DNA of 57,402 nucleotides from Scleroderma bovista (Eukaryota; Basidiomycota; Agaricomycetes; Boletales; Sclerodermataceae), in contig JAYMGJ010000318.1 of assembly GCA_037178675.1 (NCBI GenBank), positions 1-57,402 of the forward strand, written 5' to 3'. This document shows positions 22,215 through 34,534 of the stretch, one piece after another; positions within the stretch are counted from its first letter, which is position 1; the number at the start of each line of letters is the position of its first letter. The notes beneath the pieces are model-generated. The model worked only from the letters and a program-made list of their open reading frames with translations. It did no database searches and was not told where the DNA came from. The position numbers were made by a program, and so were the translations under genes.

Positions 22215-25200
22215 ACTTGGCAGCACTGCTTTGCATGAGAGTCCCAACCAATACATTCCTTTCCAAACTGAAGCACTGCATACTCACTCAATTTAGGGGA
22301 TTTTGTTGTTGCAGTGATATCTATGTGTCTGTGGACAACCAATTTTCTAGTTGGTGAGGTTTTTCCAGATAACAAATTTTCATTTTAATTTTTTGAACAG
22401 GCATGGCAGTGGTCACTAGTATGTGTGTGTATTTTGATGGTCCTCCTGGCGACTGACTGATGTGAACTGTCATACCAGGTCAAATACATAGAATAGAGAT
22501 CCCCGGTCCGCTGAATTTTTATGCTGGCGGCTACACGGCTATCCTTTTTATGCAATATTCACATACCACAGGGCGTGGAGGGAAGATCACGTAATTGCGA
22601 GGCTATGTCCTATGATTCGAAACTGTGGCCTTGACGGTGAAGCAGGGGATGTCACCTGCCAACTTTCTGGCCTGCTCCTCCCCTGGTCCCTACTACAATG
22701 GTCTGTGTTGCCACACTTTCCCATTTTCATAACTATAAGATGAGGAGTCATCCCTGTGTCTGAGGTACCATTCCCCCTCCTCCATAACTCTGTAATAGTT
22801 TTATGCCACTGGCGACTATTGCTGGTAATTGTGGATCCCTCCTCCTCGGAGGGCTTGTTGCCTTCAGGTGAGTATAGCCATCTTCCATCTTTATTTACTG
22901 TTCTTAACATATCTTAGCCTGTCCGGATGTGTTAGCTTACAGTTTGCTATGTACTGGCATACGTACCCCAAGGACACATGGCAGAAAAGAAGCCTAGTGA
23001 GTTCAATGACATGATTGTGCTACAAGTGTCTTCATTACATCTAGGTCACTTTAACATGGTAATTACAAGGGTCGAATTACTGATGATAACTCTGCTGACT
23101 CGCCATGGAGGATACTTGATATTTCCCACTCTACTTTTGTAGCCATAGGACTATGGAACTCCATCATTGCGCCGAATGGCGACTTTAGTTTTGAAAAACT
23201 TGATAAGATCCCTTGGTATGTGCAGTATACATCTGTTGACTGACTATTTACCTTCACATTGGCAACTCCAGGAGTATTTCAGTAAGTTACTTTCGATGTA
23301 ATAAATTTCACCTTTCCTGAAGTTCCTGGTAAGATGACGGTGGAATTAGCTGTGAGTGTCCAAAGATAATTTTCCTCGTGACTACTCAGAACTCCAGCAC
23401 TTATGTATAGGTTTTGATGACCTTTGTGACACAAAGGTAAAAGAACATTACATGAAACTAACTCACCTACGTCTCACATCTGGTTACTAGTTTCTTCGTG
23501 TATCGGATATACATGTGTTCGTCTTCCGGTTTTACTGGTTGATGACTTCGACCTACTTCGCTTCCCAGTACAAAGAAAGTGGATAGTAGCGGTGCCCGTG
23601 GTGAGTTGGATTATACTGAACCGACTGACAGAAGATAAAGATAGTGATTATTAGGCTATTCTTGCTCATTGCCGCCTTGGTACGAAATTCCATGACATAG
23701 AATCGATCCCTAGCTGACTTCTCACCATCTTAGCTTCTGCAAGTGGTACGTCACGAGATCTTCACGGTCCAAATACAAGTGGCTCATTTCCTTTTCAGCC
23801 GTGGTTTCACAGATGCAAGTGTAGTCAACTAATTCTTTGTCACAACATTTTTTCACTTTTTCCAGGTTTCATTTAGGCTATTATCCACTTTTACTTCACC
23901 CCTTTCCTGGCGTGCGTGTATCGGCTCAGAGCTCTGACAACACTCTAATTATGACCCATAGTGGGTTATCACCCTAGGACTCACACTCTCGGCCTTGATT
24001 GACATTCTCATCACCGCCTTGCTTTGCCATCTCTTCCGGAAAATGCGGAAGACAAGGTGCAGGTAGGTGTTTGCAGTGACCAAGATCGCCTTGAATACCC
24101 ACAGATAAAGCGTGATTACTCACCGACTGCTCGATACTCTGACGAAGTGGACCCTGCAGAACGGGTTGATCACGTGGTGGGTTGCTTCATAGTATTACAC
24201 CAAATCGTTCAATTCACTTTCTGCAGTGCTGGTGCAACTGCATCGCTTATCTGTGTGAGGGAATAGTTATATCTTGTGGCTTTAGACGAGACTAAGTTAC
24301 CGAATCATCGACAGTGGCAAATCATGCCATATAATCTATCATTTATAGGAGTACATTTCGTTGTGGGAAAATGTGCGTTCTCTGAGCTTTGTGGCGGTTG
24401 TCGTACTTAGTTACCTCCGGCAGTGTATGCCAATTCGTTACTTGCGAGGTGTGTTTCATCATGTTCATCGACACAAGATGAACTGTTCTAACTAACTTAC
24501 TATTCACAGTATCAATGCCCGCGAAATGATTAGAAAGCCACGTTCGTACAACACCGCGAGGGCAAGTCATCAAGCGGTCATCTTTCCGCAAAATTTTGGA
24601 ATGGATCCATCTGAAAATCCTGTTCGTACCCTCTGATCCTTTTTTTTTCAACTTCGGTTGAGTCCTTTTGCTACGCAGATAACGACTCCTGCCCCTTCAG
24701 CAAGAATGAAGGGAAGGTATCCAGTGGGTCTTGTGCTCCTACTCTTTATGGGTTACGTTCTTGTGCTGACTTGCACGATGGGTCAGATCCAAATTAATGT
24801 GGAGCGTTCTAGTGCGTCAATCGTTGATGCGAACCATTTAGATGCTCCCAGTGAATCATTGAACGTGGGCATCAGAGCAGGTCGATCGCTTAGAGAATAG
24901 TGATCAGAAGGGGGCAACGTCAGTATAACTTTCACGGTTACTTTGTAGGTGTCTGGATGATTGTGGGTTGGTACATTATCACATTACCCAACTGATTCAT
25001 CACCCTGTATGACCACGGCGACCTTTATCCTGTCTAGTCTACCATCCACTTAGTTGGTGTCTCCACATTTGCTTCATATGATGGATCTTCATGCTGTGTC
25101 CACTGTATTACTCGTTTCTCCTGGAGCTCCTCGTTATGCCGCGAAGTGTTTGTATTGCCCTCCAGGTACCCCTGGGCGCCCTGACAAAAAAGCAAGTTCA

Positions 25201-25400
25201 CTTCATACACCTACATGTTTCCATGGGTAGACACTAATAATGAGATCAGAAGTTGACCTTCTATCACACGAGCGCGATGGCCCCCTTGACTTGTGCATCT
25301 TTGATGTGTGATGGCGCACGAAGCCACTGTAAAATAAGGACTATTTTTCAAGCCAATATTGTTAGTGTTTCTGTCGAAGTGAAGGGCCTCAAAGTGATCA
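22215..25400 (+). repeat. DUF6534-gene segment, copy 1 of 3
   Basis: About 3.2 kb that recurs inverted at 43740-46890 and 40680-43690. Homology covers the upstream region (VISVRLWAINFLVG-like word near 22320), the gene and the 3' flank (25211-25408, EGQLLISLLVSTHGNM on the minus strand; the partner is 43646-43867). Confidence 0.8.
22803..24900 (+). CDS. DUF6534-type multipass membrane protein, copy 1
   Basis: A basidiomycete-expanded integral membrane family of unknown function. Exon 1 reads GSLLLGGLVAF from ATG 22803. Exon 2 reads LSGCVSLQFAMYWHTYPKDT, the typical TM1-loop signature. Further pieces are LTWILDISHSTFVAIGLWNS, TFVTQSFFVYRIYM, KWIVAVPVVSWIIL, TLGLTLSALIDILITALLCH (TM before the DUF6534 core), then LDTLTKWTLQNGLIT, AGATASLICVRE, and NLSFIGVHFVVGKC. 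The C-terminal exon IQINVERSSASIVD ends early at TAG 24900 compared with copies 2 and 3. The many short exons make the gene model rough. Some expected residues of the family end (KxYSNSLLA) are changed, so the coding status is uncertain. Confidence 0.6.
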
Positions 25401-25887
25401 AGCCGCACTTTGTTTTGTGCACTCGTACGAGATGGAAACGGAATTAACTATTAGAATTGAGAAGAGCATCAAATAAATTGTTCCAGCCCGTGTCGGACCG
25501 TTCGGATAAACCGGCGCGTCATGTCTGTTGACCATCAAAAAGATCCAGACCTGGAACGATGCAGGAAGGTCTATATATCTGGGGGCCTTGAACCGCAACC
25601 AATGAGAGGGTTCTGTCAACCTTCAAGTGCAACTTGGAGATCCAACTCGGAGACTATTTGTATGCTCATCCTTCTTGAAGCTTGAGTTTCGAAGACGGCA
25701 TTTCGAGTATGAAAGTCAAGTAGATGTTGGTAGCGTTTTCAACATCTCTGTGTCATTTTGCAACTCTGGTCAAGCGGTAGTACAAGTTCCGCGGTCATTG
25801 CTATTTGTGCTCATGCGCCTTCCTTCTAGGGTTTTTCCGGCGAAGACGGCATTTTGAGTATGAAATCCAAGGTTGAAGAGAACTACG
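25401..25887 (+). promoter_or_regulatory. Upstream region of copy 7 with duplicated promoter piece
   Basis: A word of about 40 bp (CGAAGACGGCATTT then GAGTATGAAA...) occurs at 25690-25731 and again at 25838-25872 just before the copy 7 start. The first instance has no gene behind it and may be a relic promoter. A related word precedes copy 8 (GCGAAGACGGCATCTTAAG near 27893). Confidence 0.55.
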
Positions 25888-27416
25888 ATGGCGTTGGTGG
25901 CATCAGCAGCGGTGGACGATGCGTTCGACAGCATCCCTGTAATGTGAGAATTGTCGCTTTTTGATTGTGTGCTTGCTTAGTCCCTCGTCAGTGATATAGG
26001 GAATGCGACTACTCCAGAACAAAGAGCTGCATTGGCTCATGAGATAAGGAATGCTTGCATCAATGTTGGGTTCTTTTACAGTGAGCACACACCGTGATCT
26101 ACATTCCAACCCTTCGCTTTATGAATGTTCATAGTAACCGAGCACGGGATACCCCAAGAGATGATTGACAACCTGTTTACGACCATGGATGCTTACTTCT
26201 CGCTTCCACTCGAGACCAAGATGAAGGTAACATGCCATTCGTTTAATTCTTTGACTTCCGTTTAACTCGTGAAAGCTCTATCATAAGGAAGTCGGATCTA
26301 GCTTCAAAGGATATTCCCCCGTGTTGGATTCCAACTTAGACCCTTCCAATAGAGGCGATCTCTATGAAGGATTTGAGACTGGATGGGAAGAACTCATTCC
26401 CAAGGAGCATGACGAGAAAAGATCCAATGATGGGGCTATGGCAGGAGCGAATGTGTGGCCGTCGGAACCCGCCGGTTTTCGCGAAGTGTACCTCAACTAT
26501 TAGTACGTCGTCTGATGGGTAAACAATACCAGAACTATTCACCACTTTCGGGACAAGCCATGCTGCAGTAGACGTTGGGAGGTCACTTTTCCGCCTTTTT
26601 GCGCTTGCTCTGGATCTCCCTGAAACATACTTCGATGACAAGGTTTGACCCATTGTACCAGGACTGATCATTGTTATATCTGATCATTCACAGACCAAGA
26701 ACTCTGCCGCGGTCATGCGGATTAACTATTACCCTCCGCAGACGGGTCCTGAATCTGAAGGTATCGTTGGGATCGGCGCTCATTCTGAGTAATTCAGTCA
26801 CTTTACTCAATGGCACTGAGACCGAGTTTTACAGCTTCCAGGTGGGTTTCGACCTTCTAAGCCTCTCAAGAGATACCTGATACTCTTCCTAGTGCTTTAC
26901 CATATTGTGGCAGCAGCCCGGTATCCAAGCTCTCCAGATACTCAATTCGGAAGGACAATGGATTAACGCAACCCCGATACCGGGATCGTTGGTCATCAAG
27001 TACGTCACGTCAAACATGGAGGTATAGGAATGCGCTGATGCGCTGACTTCAGCATAGGCGACCAGTTCGCACGATGGACAAGTGGGATCATACTACGCCT
27101 TTTTTTACGCCCGTCTCACATACCGCCACATTGCAGATGATATATTCAGGTCGACCGTGCACCGAGCGACCAACAGGAGTGGAGTGGGCCGGTATTCCGT
27201 GCCGATGTTCTTTGGAACGGACTATCATGTCCCAATCGAGGTCTGTTGGCATGCTTTCTCATGGAATTCAGCTCACGTCTATACATACGTACCACCCAGC
27301 CCATGCCAAGTTGTGTTTCTGTGGACCGACCTCCCAAATATGAGTCAATCACTGCGGGAGATTATTTACACAAGCGCCTCCAGGAAAAGCATTACGGGCG
27401 TGCTCCTCCATCGTAA
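25888..27416 (+). CDS. 2OG-Fe(II) oxygenase, IPNS-like, array copy 7
   Basis: A complete copy of the HEGFE subfamily (here YEGFETGWEELIPKEHDEK). It reads FDSIPVIDIGNATTPEQRAA, then ITEHGIPQEMIDNLF, with GHG changed to EHG in the DIOX_N motif. Exon 6 has a substituted GPESEGIVGIGAHSD. Microexon CTTCCAG (26835-26841) gives HSDFQ. Exon 8 is CFTILWQQPGIQALQIL and PIPGSLVI, then NIGDQFARWT. Exon 10 has STVHRATNRSGVGRYSVPMF. The tail ends YGRAPPS, stop at 27414. All splice sites are canonical and the iron triad and RxS are intact. Confidence 0.87.
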
Positions 27417-27951
27417 TACTCTTCCATGTTGTTGAACATACTATCTACTAACTACATACATGTGCTTATTGACATTGAAACAAAATTCAGCGAACTGTCT
27501 GACCATTGCCCAACTTATTTGGCTTTAGAAATCTGATATTCTCATATCTCGTTCCTCTGTTTTGTGACCCTAACAGCACCTAGGCTGGAGGAACGTTGCC
27601 AAGTTGCCAACAACTCCAACCACTCACCGGATAGCCACCAAATCAACAGCGTCGGTTATTACTGCCAACTGGTCAGTCAGTGGAACGATGACGACAACCA
27701 CCACGGTCACCAGTGCAGTGTCTCGACAACAATGGCGCCCATTTGGGCAACTTATATTATGGCACGACAATGGGGCCTGGGCGCCACGACTCCTCTCCTC
27801 CTCTTATAGGATCTGTGGCTTTGGGAGACTATTTTCTGTAGGTGTCAAAGCCTCTGTCCTATATGTACATAGAAGACATACAGATCCGGCCGGGCGAAGA
27901 CGGCATCTTAAGTATCAAATCAAGTAGATATCAAGTTTGAAGAGGACCACG
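27417..27951. other. Intergenic between oxygenase copies 7 and 8
   Basis: No gene recognised. The right end carries the array promoter (AAGACGGCATCTTAAG and TCAAGTAGATATCAAG) directly before the copy 8 ATG. Confidence 0.5.
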
Positions 27952-29492
27952 ATGGCGTTGGTGGCATCAGCAGCCACGTTGGACGGTGCGTTCGACAGTA
28001 TACCCGTAATGCATGTTGAATCGTCGCTTTCGATCGACCGCTTGCTTACTTCCTGGCCAGCGATATACGGGATGTGTCTTCTTCAGAGCGAAGAGCTGCA
28101 TTGGCCCATGAGATAAGGAATGCTTGCATCAATGTTGGGTTCTTTTATAGTGAGCATAGATCATCTGCATACGTTCCAATCCTTCACTTTGGCAGTCACC
28201 GGGCATGGGATACCCCAGGAGATCATCGACGACTTGTTTGCGGCCATGGAGGCTTACTTCTCACTTCCACTCGAGACTAAGATGAAGGTAACATGACTAT
28301 TACTCGGACAATCTTTGTTTGATTTCTATCTGACAATGAAAGCTCTATCATAAACAAGTCGGACCCGGCTTCAAAGGATATGCCCCCCTGTTGGATTCCA
28401 ACATAAACCCTGCCAACAGAGGCGATCTCCACGAAGGGTTCCGTGCTGGGTGGGAAGAGCTTATTCCCAAGGAGAATGACTCGGAGAAAAGAGCGAATGA
28501 CGGGCCTATAGCAGGAGCGAATGCGTGGCCATCGGAACCCGCTGGGTTTCGCGAAGCGTACCTCAACTATTAGTGCGTCGTCTGATGGGTAAATAAACAA
28601 TACCAGGACAACTCACCCACTTTCGGAACAAGTCATGCTGCAGTAGGTGTTGGGAGGTTGCTCTTTCGTCTCTTTGCGCTTGCGCTGGATCTCCCTGAGA
28701 CGTACTTCGACGACAAGGTATGGCCCGTTATGCAAGGACTTGTCATGGTCACGTCTGATCGATCATAGACCAAGAACTCTGCTGCCACCATGCGGGCCAT
28801 CCATTATCCTCCACAGATGCGCACTGAGTCTGATGGAATCGTTGGAATTGGTGCTCACTCTGAGTAATCCAGTCACTTTTACTCGATGGATTTGAACAGA
28901 TCTCGTGATGTTTCACAGCTTCCTGGCTGGTTCCCATTTCCTAAGCCCACCAAAATGGCACTGATATTTTTCCTAGTGTTTTACCATATTGTGGCAACAG
29001 CCTGGTATCCAGGCGCTTCAGGTCCTCAACTCGGAGAAACAGTGGGTTGACGCAACTCCGATACCGGGAACGTTGGTCGTCAAGTACGTTTACGTCCAAC
29101 ATGGAGATATGGAAACGGGTTGACTCGTTGACTTTAGCATTGGCGACCAACTCGCACGATGGACAAGTGAGATCATATGCTTATCTTTGCGTACATCTCA
29201 CATAGACGTCACGTCGTAGATGACATATTTAAGTCAACCATACACAGAGCCACGAGCAAAAGTGGTGTGCATCGGTATTCCGTACCATTGTTCTTCGGAA
29301 CGGACCACCATGTGGACATCGAGGTTTGTTGGCATGCTTTCTCACGAATCCAGCTCATCCAGCATCCCCATCCAGCCCATACCGAGCTGTGTCTCTGCCG
29401 ACCGGCCTCCCAAGTATGAGTCCATCACTGCGGGAGAATATTTCCACAAGCGCCTCCAGCAGATGTACAACGGGGGTGCCCCGCCGTCGTGA
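27952..29492 (+). CDS. 2OG-Fe(II) oxygenase, IPNS-like, array copy 8
   Basis: A complete copy of the HEGFE subfamily. FDSIPVIDIRDVSSSERRAA, ITGHGIPQEIIDDLFAAMEA, HEGFRAGWEELIPKEND, IVGIGAHSD, microexon CTTCCTG (28919-28925) giving HSDFL, then CFTILWQQPGIQALQVL, PIPGTLVV, NIGDQLARWT, STIHRATSKSGVHRYSVPLF. The tail ends GGAPPS, stop at 29490. Iron and co-substrate residues are complete. Two donors are GC instead of GT: after exon 1 (GCATGT) and after the microexon (GCTGGT). GC-AG introns can be spliced, but efficiency at the microexon could be reduced. Otherwise similar to copy 1. Confidence 0.84.
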
Positions 29493-29895
29493 TACATATT
29501 TATATAAACTACATGCATACCGTCTCGCCATCTTCCTTTCGATACTGACGTTGTAATGAAATCCGGGGGGCATTCCCCGGCGACCCCCATTGATATCGAC
29601 CCCTCTTTCCGACCAAAAGAGAAATGACCTCATATTCCAAACGTTCGCCCTGCCATTCGCCAGACCCTTTGGGCTTATCGAGAGCGCCTATGTTCATTTT
29701 TTCTTCCCCCTTCTCGTTGCCCGGTTGAGCAGTCTGACGACCAACTCCATTCGACTTTGGAGGTTCTAAACTACACTCCGAGTGTGGGGGCGCTTAGAGT
29801 TTAGATTTCATATCGCCCGATCCATTTACCGCGCAAGGACAGTAGCCTATCGTATCACTCTTTTTTTCCTCCTCCTTCTCCCGAAAAGTATAAAC
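29493..29895. other. Intergenic, promoter of acidic protein gene
   Basis: End of the second oxygenase block and upstream region of the next gene. A pyrimidine-rich tract (TTTTTTTCCTCCTCCTTCTC) and AAAAGTATAAAC lie just before the ATG at 29896, typical of a fungal promoter. Confidence 0.5.
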
Positions 29896-30469
29896 ATGGC
29901 TGTTGAGCCCAATGCCGATCATCCCCTCTCGAATGAGGTTGAGGAGAAAATTCTCGAAGAAGAGTCTAGTGATGAATATGACACCGAGGTGCGAATTGCA
30001 TTCTGCTTCCTCCATTGGTGATAGGCTCACCTTGTGCTTCACACAGGATGAAGGAGACTTTGCGGAGGGTGGCGACCACTACGATGAGGAGGAAGAGGAA
30101 GAAGAGTTCGATGAGGCGGAGTCAGGGGGCCATGATGGTTCAAGTGTTTGTGCAACCACACTTCTAATTTTTGTTTCTCATGTTGATTGCGGCACATGGT
30201 TGCAGTTGACCGCATGCCTTCTCGGACCGGGCAATGGGCAAAATGGCTACGTTGTTGAAGGGGGCGATGGAGAGTACTCGGATGATCAAGACGAGGACGA
30301 GGAGTACCAAGAAGAAGCTTCTGGCACGGCGGATCGCCCAATCGTTCTAGAGTCTGATTCCAACTCTAAATCAACTTCCGCGGGAACGAAGCGCGGCGCT
30401 GAGGATCTCGATGCGGAGGATGGGAAGGACAGCGAGGGAGAGACTGTAACCAAAAAAACCAGAGTGTAG
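29896..30469 (+). CDS. Small acidic protein, probably nuclear
   Basis: Three exons. Exon 1 runs from ATG 29896 to YDTE. Exon 2 is DEGDFAEGGDHYDEEEEEEE and on to HDGS. Exon 3 is GDGEYSDDQDEDEEYQEEAS, then KRGAEDLDAEDGK and the end VTKKTRV. Introns (GTGCGA...CACAG and GTGTTT...GAAG) keep frame. Very high Asp/Glu content with a terminal basic KKTRV suggests a nuclear protein, as in acidic histone-binding or nucleolar proteins, but no named domain is visible. The function is open. Confidence 0.7.
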
Positions 30470-30619
30470 GCGGGATGGAGGTGTGTATCTAATTTTTATC
30501 AAGTTCATTATTCGTGTTGTTTCCTGTTTTTGTTCTGTGTTGTCTGTACTATCTCGTCGTGGACAGTAATTACAAAATAGGCCTGTTGATGTAGAATTCT
30601 CTTGCTTGGATTCCACTTG

Positions 30620-31397
30620 TCATGGGACGACAATCGTCTCCTCAAACTCGAGTTGCCCAGGCTCCCTGGCATATATTGTTCTTCTTTCTGGGACCGTCCC
30701 CAACTCGAGATAATCCACCTGCAGCGGTTCGATGATCAGCAGTGCAAAGTTGCCAAACGCCTCCAGGCTCCTCCCAGGCTCCTCCCCTATCTCGCTGGTC
30801 TCGCCCAGTTTAGGCACTGTTCGAGGCCACTCTAGTCCCTCGTCATACCCGCCCTTCAGAGGAGAGCCTGGTATGGGTCTGCACCATGATGCTCTCATGC
30901 CCGAGCTCAGAGCATTGAATGTATCACGGCGAGTCTGCTCCCAATCAACGCCATCTGTCTCTCGCAGGACATCGAATACAGGACTGTGCCCAGGCAGTGG
31001 GAGAACAGCCGTATAAGAGGGCGAGGGCACAATATACACAGGGCCCATGATGCGAAACTGCTCCATTGTAGACTCTGTCCAGAAGACTGCCTCGATGCTG
31101 CTTGGCTCTTCTGAAGGGATCTGACCTATTTTAGTGGAGCGGATATCAGTGGTGGTAATGAGAAGTGGGATAGTGGGGTGTGTCGATGGCGCAAGGAATG
31201 CACGGAGGATGTGCGTGCGGACACGGGGGATCGAGGAGAGCTTGTCGTATGTCGCGAGTTGGAAGACTGCGTCGCTGAGGGTTCAGTCATGCATGAGGAT
31301 ACGACAATACAGACCTCCTGATAGTCTTCCCTCATGTTTGGTCTTGTCGAGGGCGTCGGAGAGGGCTGTAAACCAGTGTCTGTGTGCTTTCGTCGTC
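30620..31397 (-). CDS. Pyridoxamine 5'-phosphate oxidase-like FMN protein (Alr4036 type)
   Basis: Resembles the Pyridox_oxase_2 family: FMN-binding split-barrel proteins related to pyridoxamine-phosphate oxidase, mostly of unproven substrate. From ATG 31397: HRHWFTALSDALDKTKHEG, a 48-nt intron, then FQLATYDKLSSIPRVRTHIL, LLITTTDIRSTKIGQI, FWTESTMEQFRIMGPVYIV, FNALSSGMRASWCRPIPGS and the C-terminal FALLIIEPLQVDYLELG. The RVRT, DxRS-K and MRASWCRPxPGS motifs are those expected. The stop is at 30620. It faces the acidic protein gene tail to tail with 150 nt between. Confidence 0.88.
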
Positions 31398-31970
31398 ATG
31401 TTAGATTGCAAGAAGTGGGCCAATGACGTCACAGTAGTCCTTCATATTTGAGGGAGCAAGCGCACACGGATGACAATCAGCTGTGGATGTCGATGAGTCT
31501 CATTGCCCTCTGTTGATACACGATGGCCTATGGGATCCCACTACGTACGTGCGACAACGGCGATGATGAGGATGAGACCAACCACATCAAGTGCAGGATA
31601 AGGTATCCAAGTAACTCGCCCGCAAATGGACGCATGCCACCGTCCAGATCTTCAGTGGCCTCATGAGAGGCTCTCACTGCTCTAGTAAGAGTACGTACAC
31701 CACCGTGACCGTGCAACGGCGATGACGGAATCCAAGTAACTCACCCCACTCACACGGACATCAAGAGGTCTACTACCCCATAATCCGGTATTGGTATGTA
31801 GCCGGGTGCGGTAGCAACACCGTTCTCACTGCCAATTCATGAGATTCTTCGAAGATGTTCTGAGTTTGTCCAGTGCCTTGCATCCCATATTCGACGTGTA
31901 ACCGGCGTGTGTTCAACTATTCTCTCCGCCCAATTCCCCTCTTCCCGCTCGTTTGCATTCACGACCAGCC
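31398..31970. other. Divergent intergenic region, PNPOx-like / CorA
   Basis: Promoter space for two divergent genes. It has an imperfect direct repeat (CAACGGCGATGA... followed by TCCAAGTAACTC, at about 31554-31616 and 31717-31742). No gene recognised. Confidence 0.5.
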
Positions 31971-34395
31971 ATGCCCCGCGAAAACAGCTTCTCAGACTCA
32001 GAGGGCCGCTCACTCACTCCCGACTTGGACGAGGTCGACGAGAGCAACTTTATACCCATCCCAGTACCCGTCGCTGCCACTTCTTCCTTCCCTTCTCATA
32101 CCCGCAGCCCTTGTCCCGATCCCAATGCCCCCTGCTCACCGTCCTCACAAAAAAACACGCGCATAACTGTTCTCTCTCCAAAAGACCGCTTCCGCGCAAC
32201 CGTCCGCAAGGTCATTCACCTCCATCGCACTTCAACCATCCTCTCTCGCTATGGCGGTGCCGGCGCAGAGCCAGGCGTAGACCCCCGTCGCGCATCCGCG
32301 ATCCTGCACTACGGAAATATCCGCGAAAACTGCATCATCACCCTTGTCGACTACTCTGCCGTGCGCTCTTCGTTCGGAAGAATGTCCAATCAGCAGTTTG
32401 TCTCGCTCTTGGAGGATGCGAACGCAGGGGCAAGAGAGCCGTGGGTCAAGGTCCGCTGGATTAATGTCTGTGGGATCAGCTGGGACGTGATTAGCGCGCT
32501 CGCGTTGAAATATGGTAGGTGGTGCCAAACAGCACAAGGCTTTGGTCCCCTAACCACATACCAGATCTCCACCCCCTCGCTATCGAGGATATTCTCCACC
32601 CGCGCGGGCAGAATCGCTCAAAAACAGACTACTACCCCAAACACCTCTTCATCCGCGTACTCAGTCACACTTTACACGACCCCGACTCACCAGGCACGTG
32701 TGAGGTACCAGGCGACCTCATCTCAGAACTGGACCCGGAAGATGAAGGAACTCAGGAACTACGCGAGCCTATCCGCCGTGAATCGTCCCCTGTACCGATG
32801 GACTCCGACGAGAAGGATGGCCCACAGCAGAACGGCAGCGATGGAGATCGTACAGTACTTGGCAGTCCTTCGACAGCGTGGTCACGAGTTGGGGCTACGA
32901 TGAGGAAGCGTCGGGGCATCCTGAAGAGACGTGTGGATGTAGAAGGAACGCAAAGGTATTCGAGAGGTGGACTCTTGGCATCCGTGCGAGTCGCTACGCG
33001 CAAGGAGTCGGCGGTGGGTATTGCCTGTATGCAGTTGTGTTGTGCTGAAGGTGTGGGATGCAGTCCCGGAAGCGACGCGAAAAGACACAGATGACGCTGG
33101 AGGAACTCAAGAAAGAAGGGAGAGTCCACGTCAGAGTCCAGCCAATCTCCATCTTCCTTCTTAGAAATGGTGCGTGTCCGAACATTTATGTCGGTCTACC
33201 TGCTCAGTTTATTCCTTGTCTGTACCCAGGCACTGTCATTTCCATCCTTCCACAAAACTGCTCTGACTTTGCAGAGCCTATCATGGCACGTCTACGCCAG
33301 CCTGAAACCGGCCTCCGGACATCGGTAGATGCATCGCTCCTTGTACAGAGCCTGCTGGACCTTGGTGCGTCGTTCTGTCCGTGCTGGTGTCTGCTAACGA
33401 TGCATATAGTCGTGGACTCTGCATTCGAAGTCGTGGACGCGTTCCACGAAAAAGTTCTCCAGCTTGAACACGACGTCCTGCTCAAACCCAGCATGAAAAC
33501 CGTCGCACGATGTATGTCCGCCCTTTCCAGCACATTTCGCATCTTACGCACGAACAGTACATATCCTCTCCGGCGACCTGACACTGCACAAGCGGACGCT
33601 GGAGCCGCTCAAGACAGTGGTATATGGACTGAGGCGTTACGATGTCGATCGGTGTGCGGCGCTCGTCGAGGCTGGTGGACCTGATGTAAAGATTCAGGGA
33701 TTCATGAGTCATAAAGCGAAGATATACCTTGTGCGTGACCTGTTCGCTTGCGATCAACTTTACGAACAGGCCCTCTTTAGGCCGATGTACATGATCATGT
33801 GGAGTATATACTGGCGAGTATGGATACTTATGCAGGGATCGCAGAGAACTTGATTGATTATACCTTCAATGTGAGCTTGTCCACTTTCCCGATGCGATAT
33901 GCTCACTTTCTTCTTCCAATGCTGTAGATGAAATCGTACGAGATGAACGAAACGATGTACGTCCCTTTCGAGCAGTGGATAGGCCTACATGGCACCTAAT
34001 TCCACATCCAGGCGCCGTTTGACCATGGCCACCATAATCTTCCTCCCTCTAACCCTTCTAACCGGATACTTCGTACGTCTCACCCATGCGCATCTTTTCG
34101 TTCCCCCGACCTAACCACCACTACCGTCTTCGTCAGGGCATGAACTTTGAAGCCATGTGGTCTGTCAATCTCCATTCGGACTTGCTTTTCTGGCAAATTG
34201 CCATCCCCGTTATGCTCGTCGTCATACCCTTGTTCACATGGCCAGATATCAAGCGGGTCTTGCATTATATGCTGAAGCGGTTCAGCGAGAAGAAGGTTGG
34301 TGTTCTTTGTTTTTTGTGTAACCGTGGATTGCGGGATGGGGAATGTTCATGCATGTATTGTCTGACAGGTTGTTGGCAAGGCGAAGATATTGTGA
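31971..34395 (+). CDS. CorA-type Mg2+ channel
   Basis: Membrane Mg2+ transporter of the fungal CorA/MIT family. Exon 1 (ATG 31971) has a Pro/Ser-rich N-terminus and INVCGISWDVISALALKY. Exon 2: DLHPLAIEDILHPRG and DYYPKHLFIRVLSHTL, then an acidic linker. Later exons: EGRVHVRVQPISIFLLRN, TVISILPQNCSDFAEPI, LRTSVDASLLVQSLLDL, HILSGDLTLHKRTLEPLK, YGLRRYDVDRCAALVEAGG, FMSHKAKIYL, then EYILASMDTYAGIAENLI. The C-terminus holds TMATIIFLPLTLLTGYF, the diagnostic GMN motif (GMNFEAMWS) and a second membrane span (LLFWQIAIPVMLVVIPLFTW). The stop is at 34393. At least eight introns. The boundary in the linker (about 32955-33050) is uncertain. Confidence 0.92.
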
Positions 34396-34534
34396 TTACT
34401 GTCTGTCGCTTTCGGGAAGACGGTCTCGATGTGGGGATTTGGGGGGGAGGAGGTGGGGATATACACTCTGCGGTTTATTACGAGCGGCCTGCGGGCATGT
34501 CGACTCAATAGCGGCGGTCAATTGTATGGCGGAT

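Noticed and set aside
27564..27927. Possible small gene with Thr-rich product
   Set aside because: No domain, overlapping alternative frames, and it lies directly in front of the copy 8 promoter.
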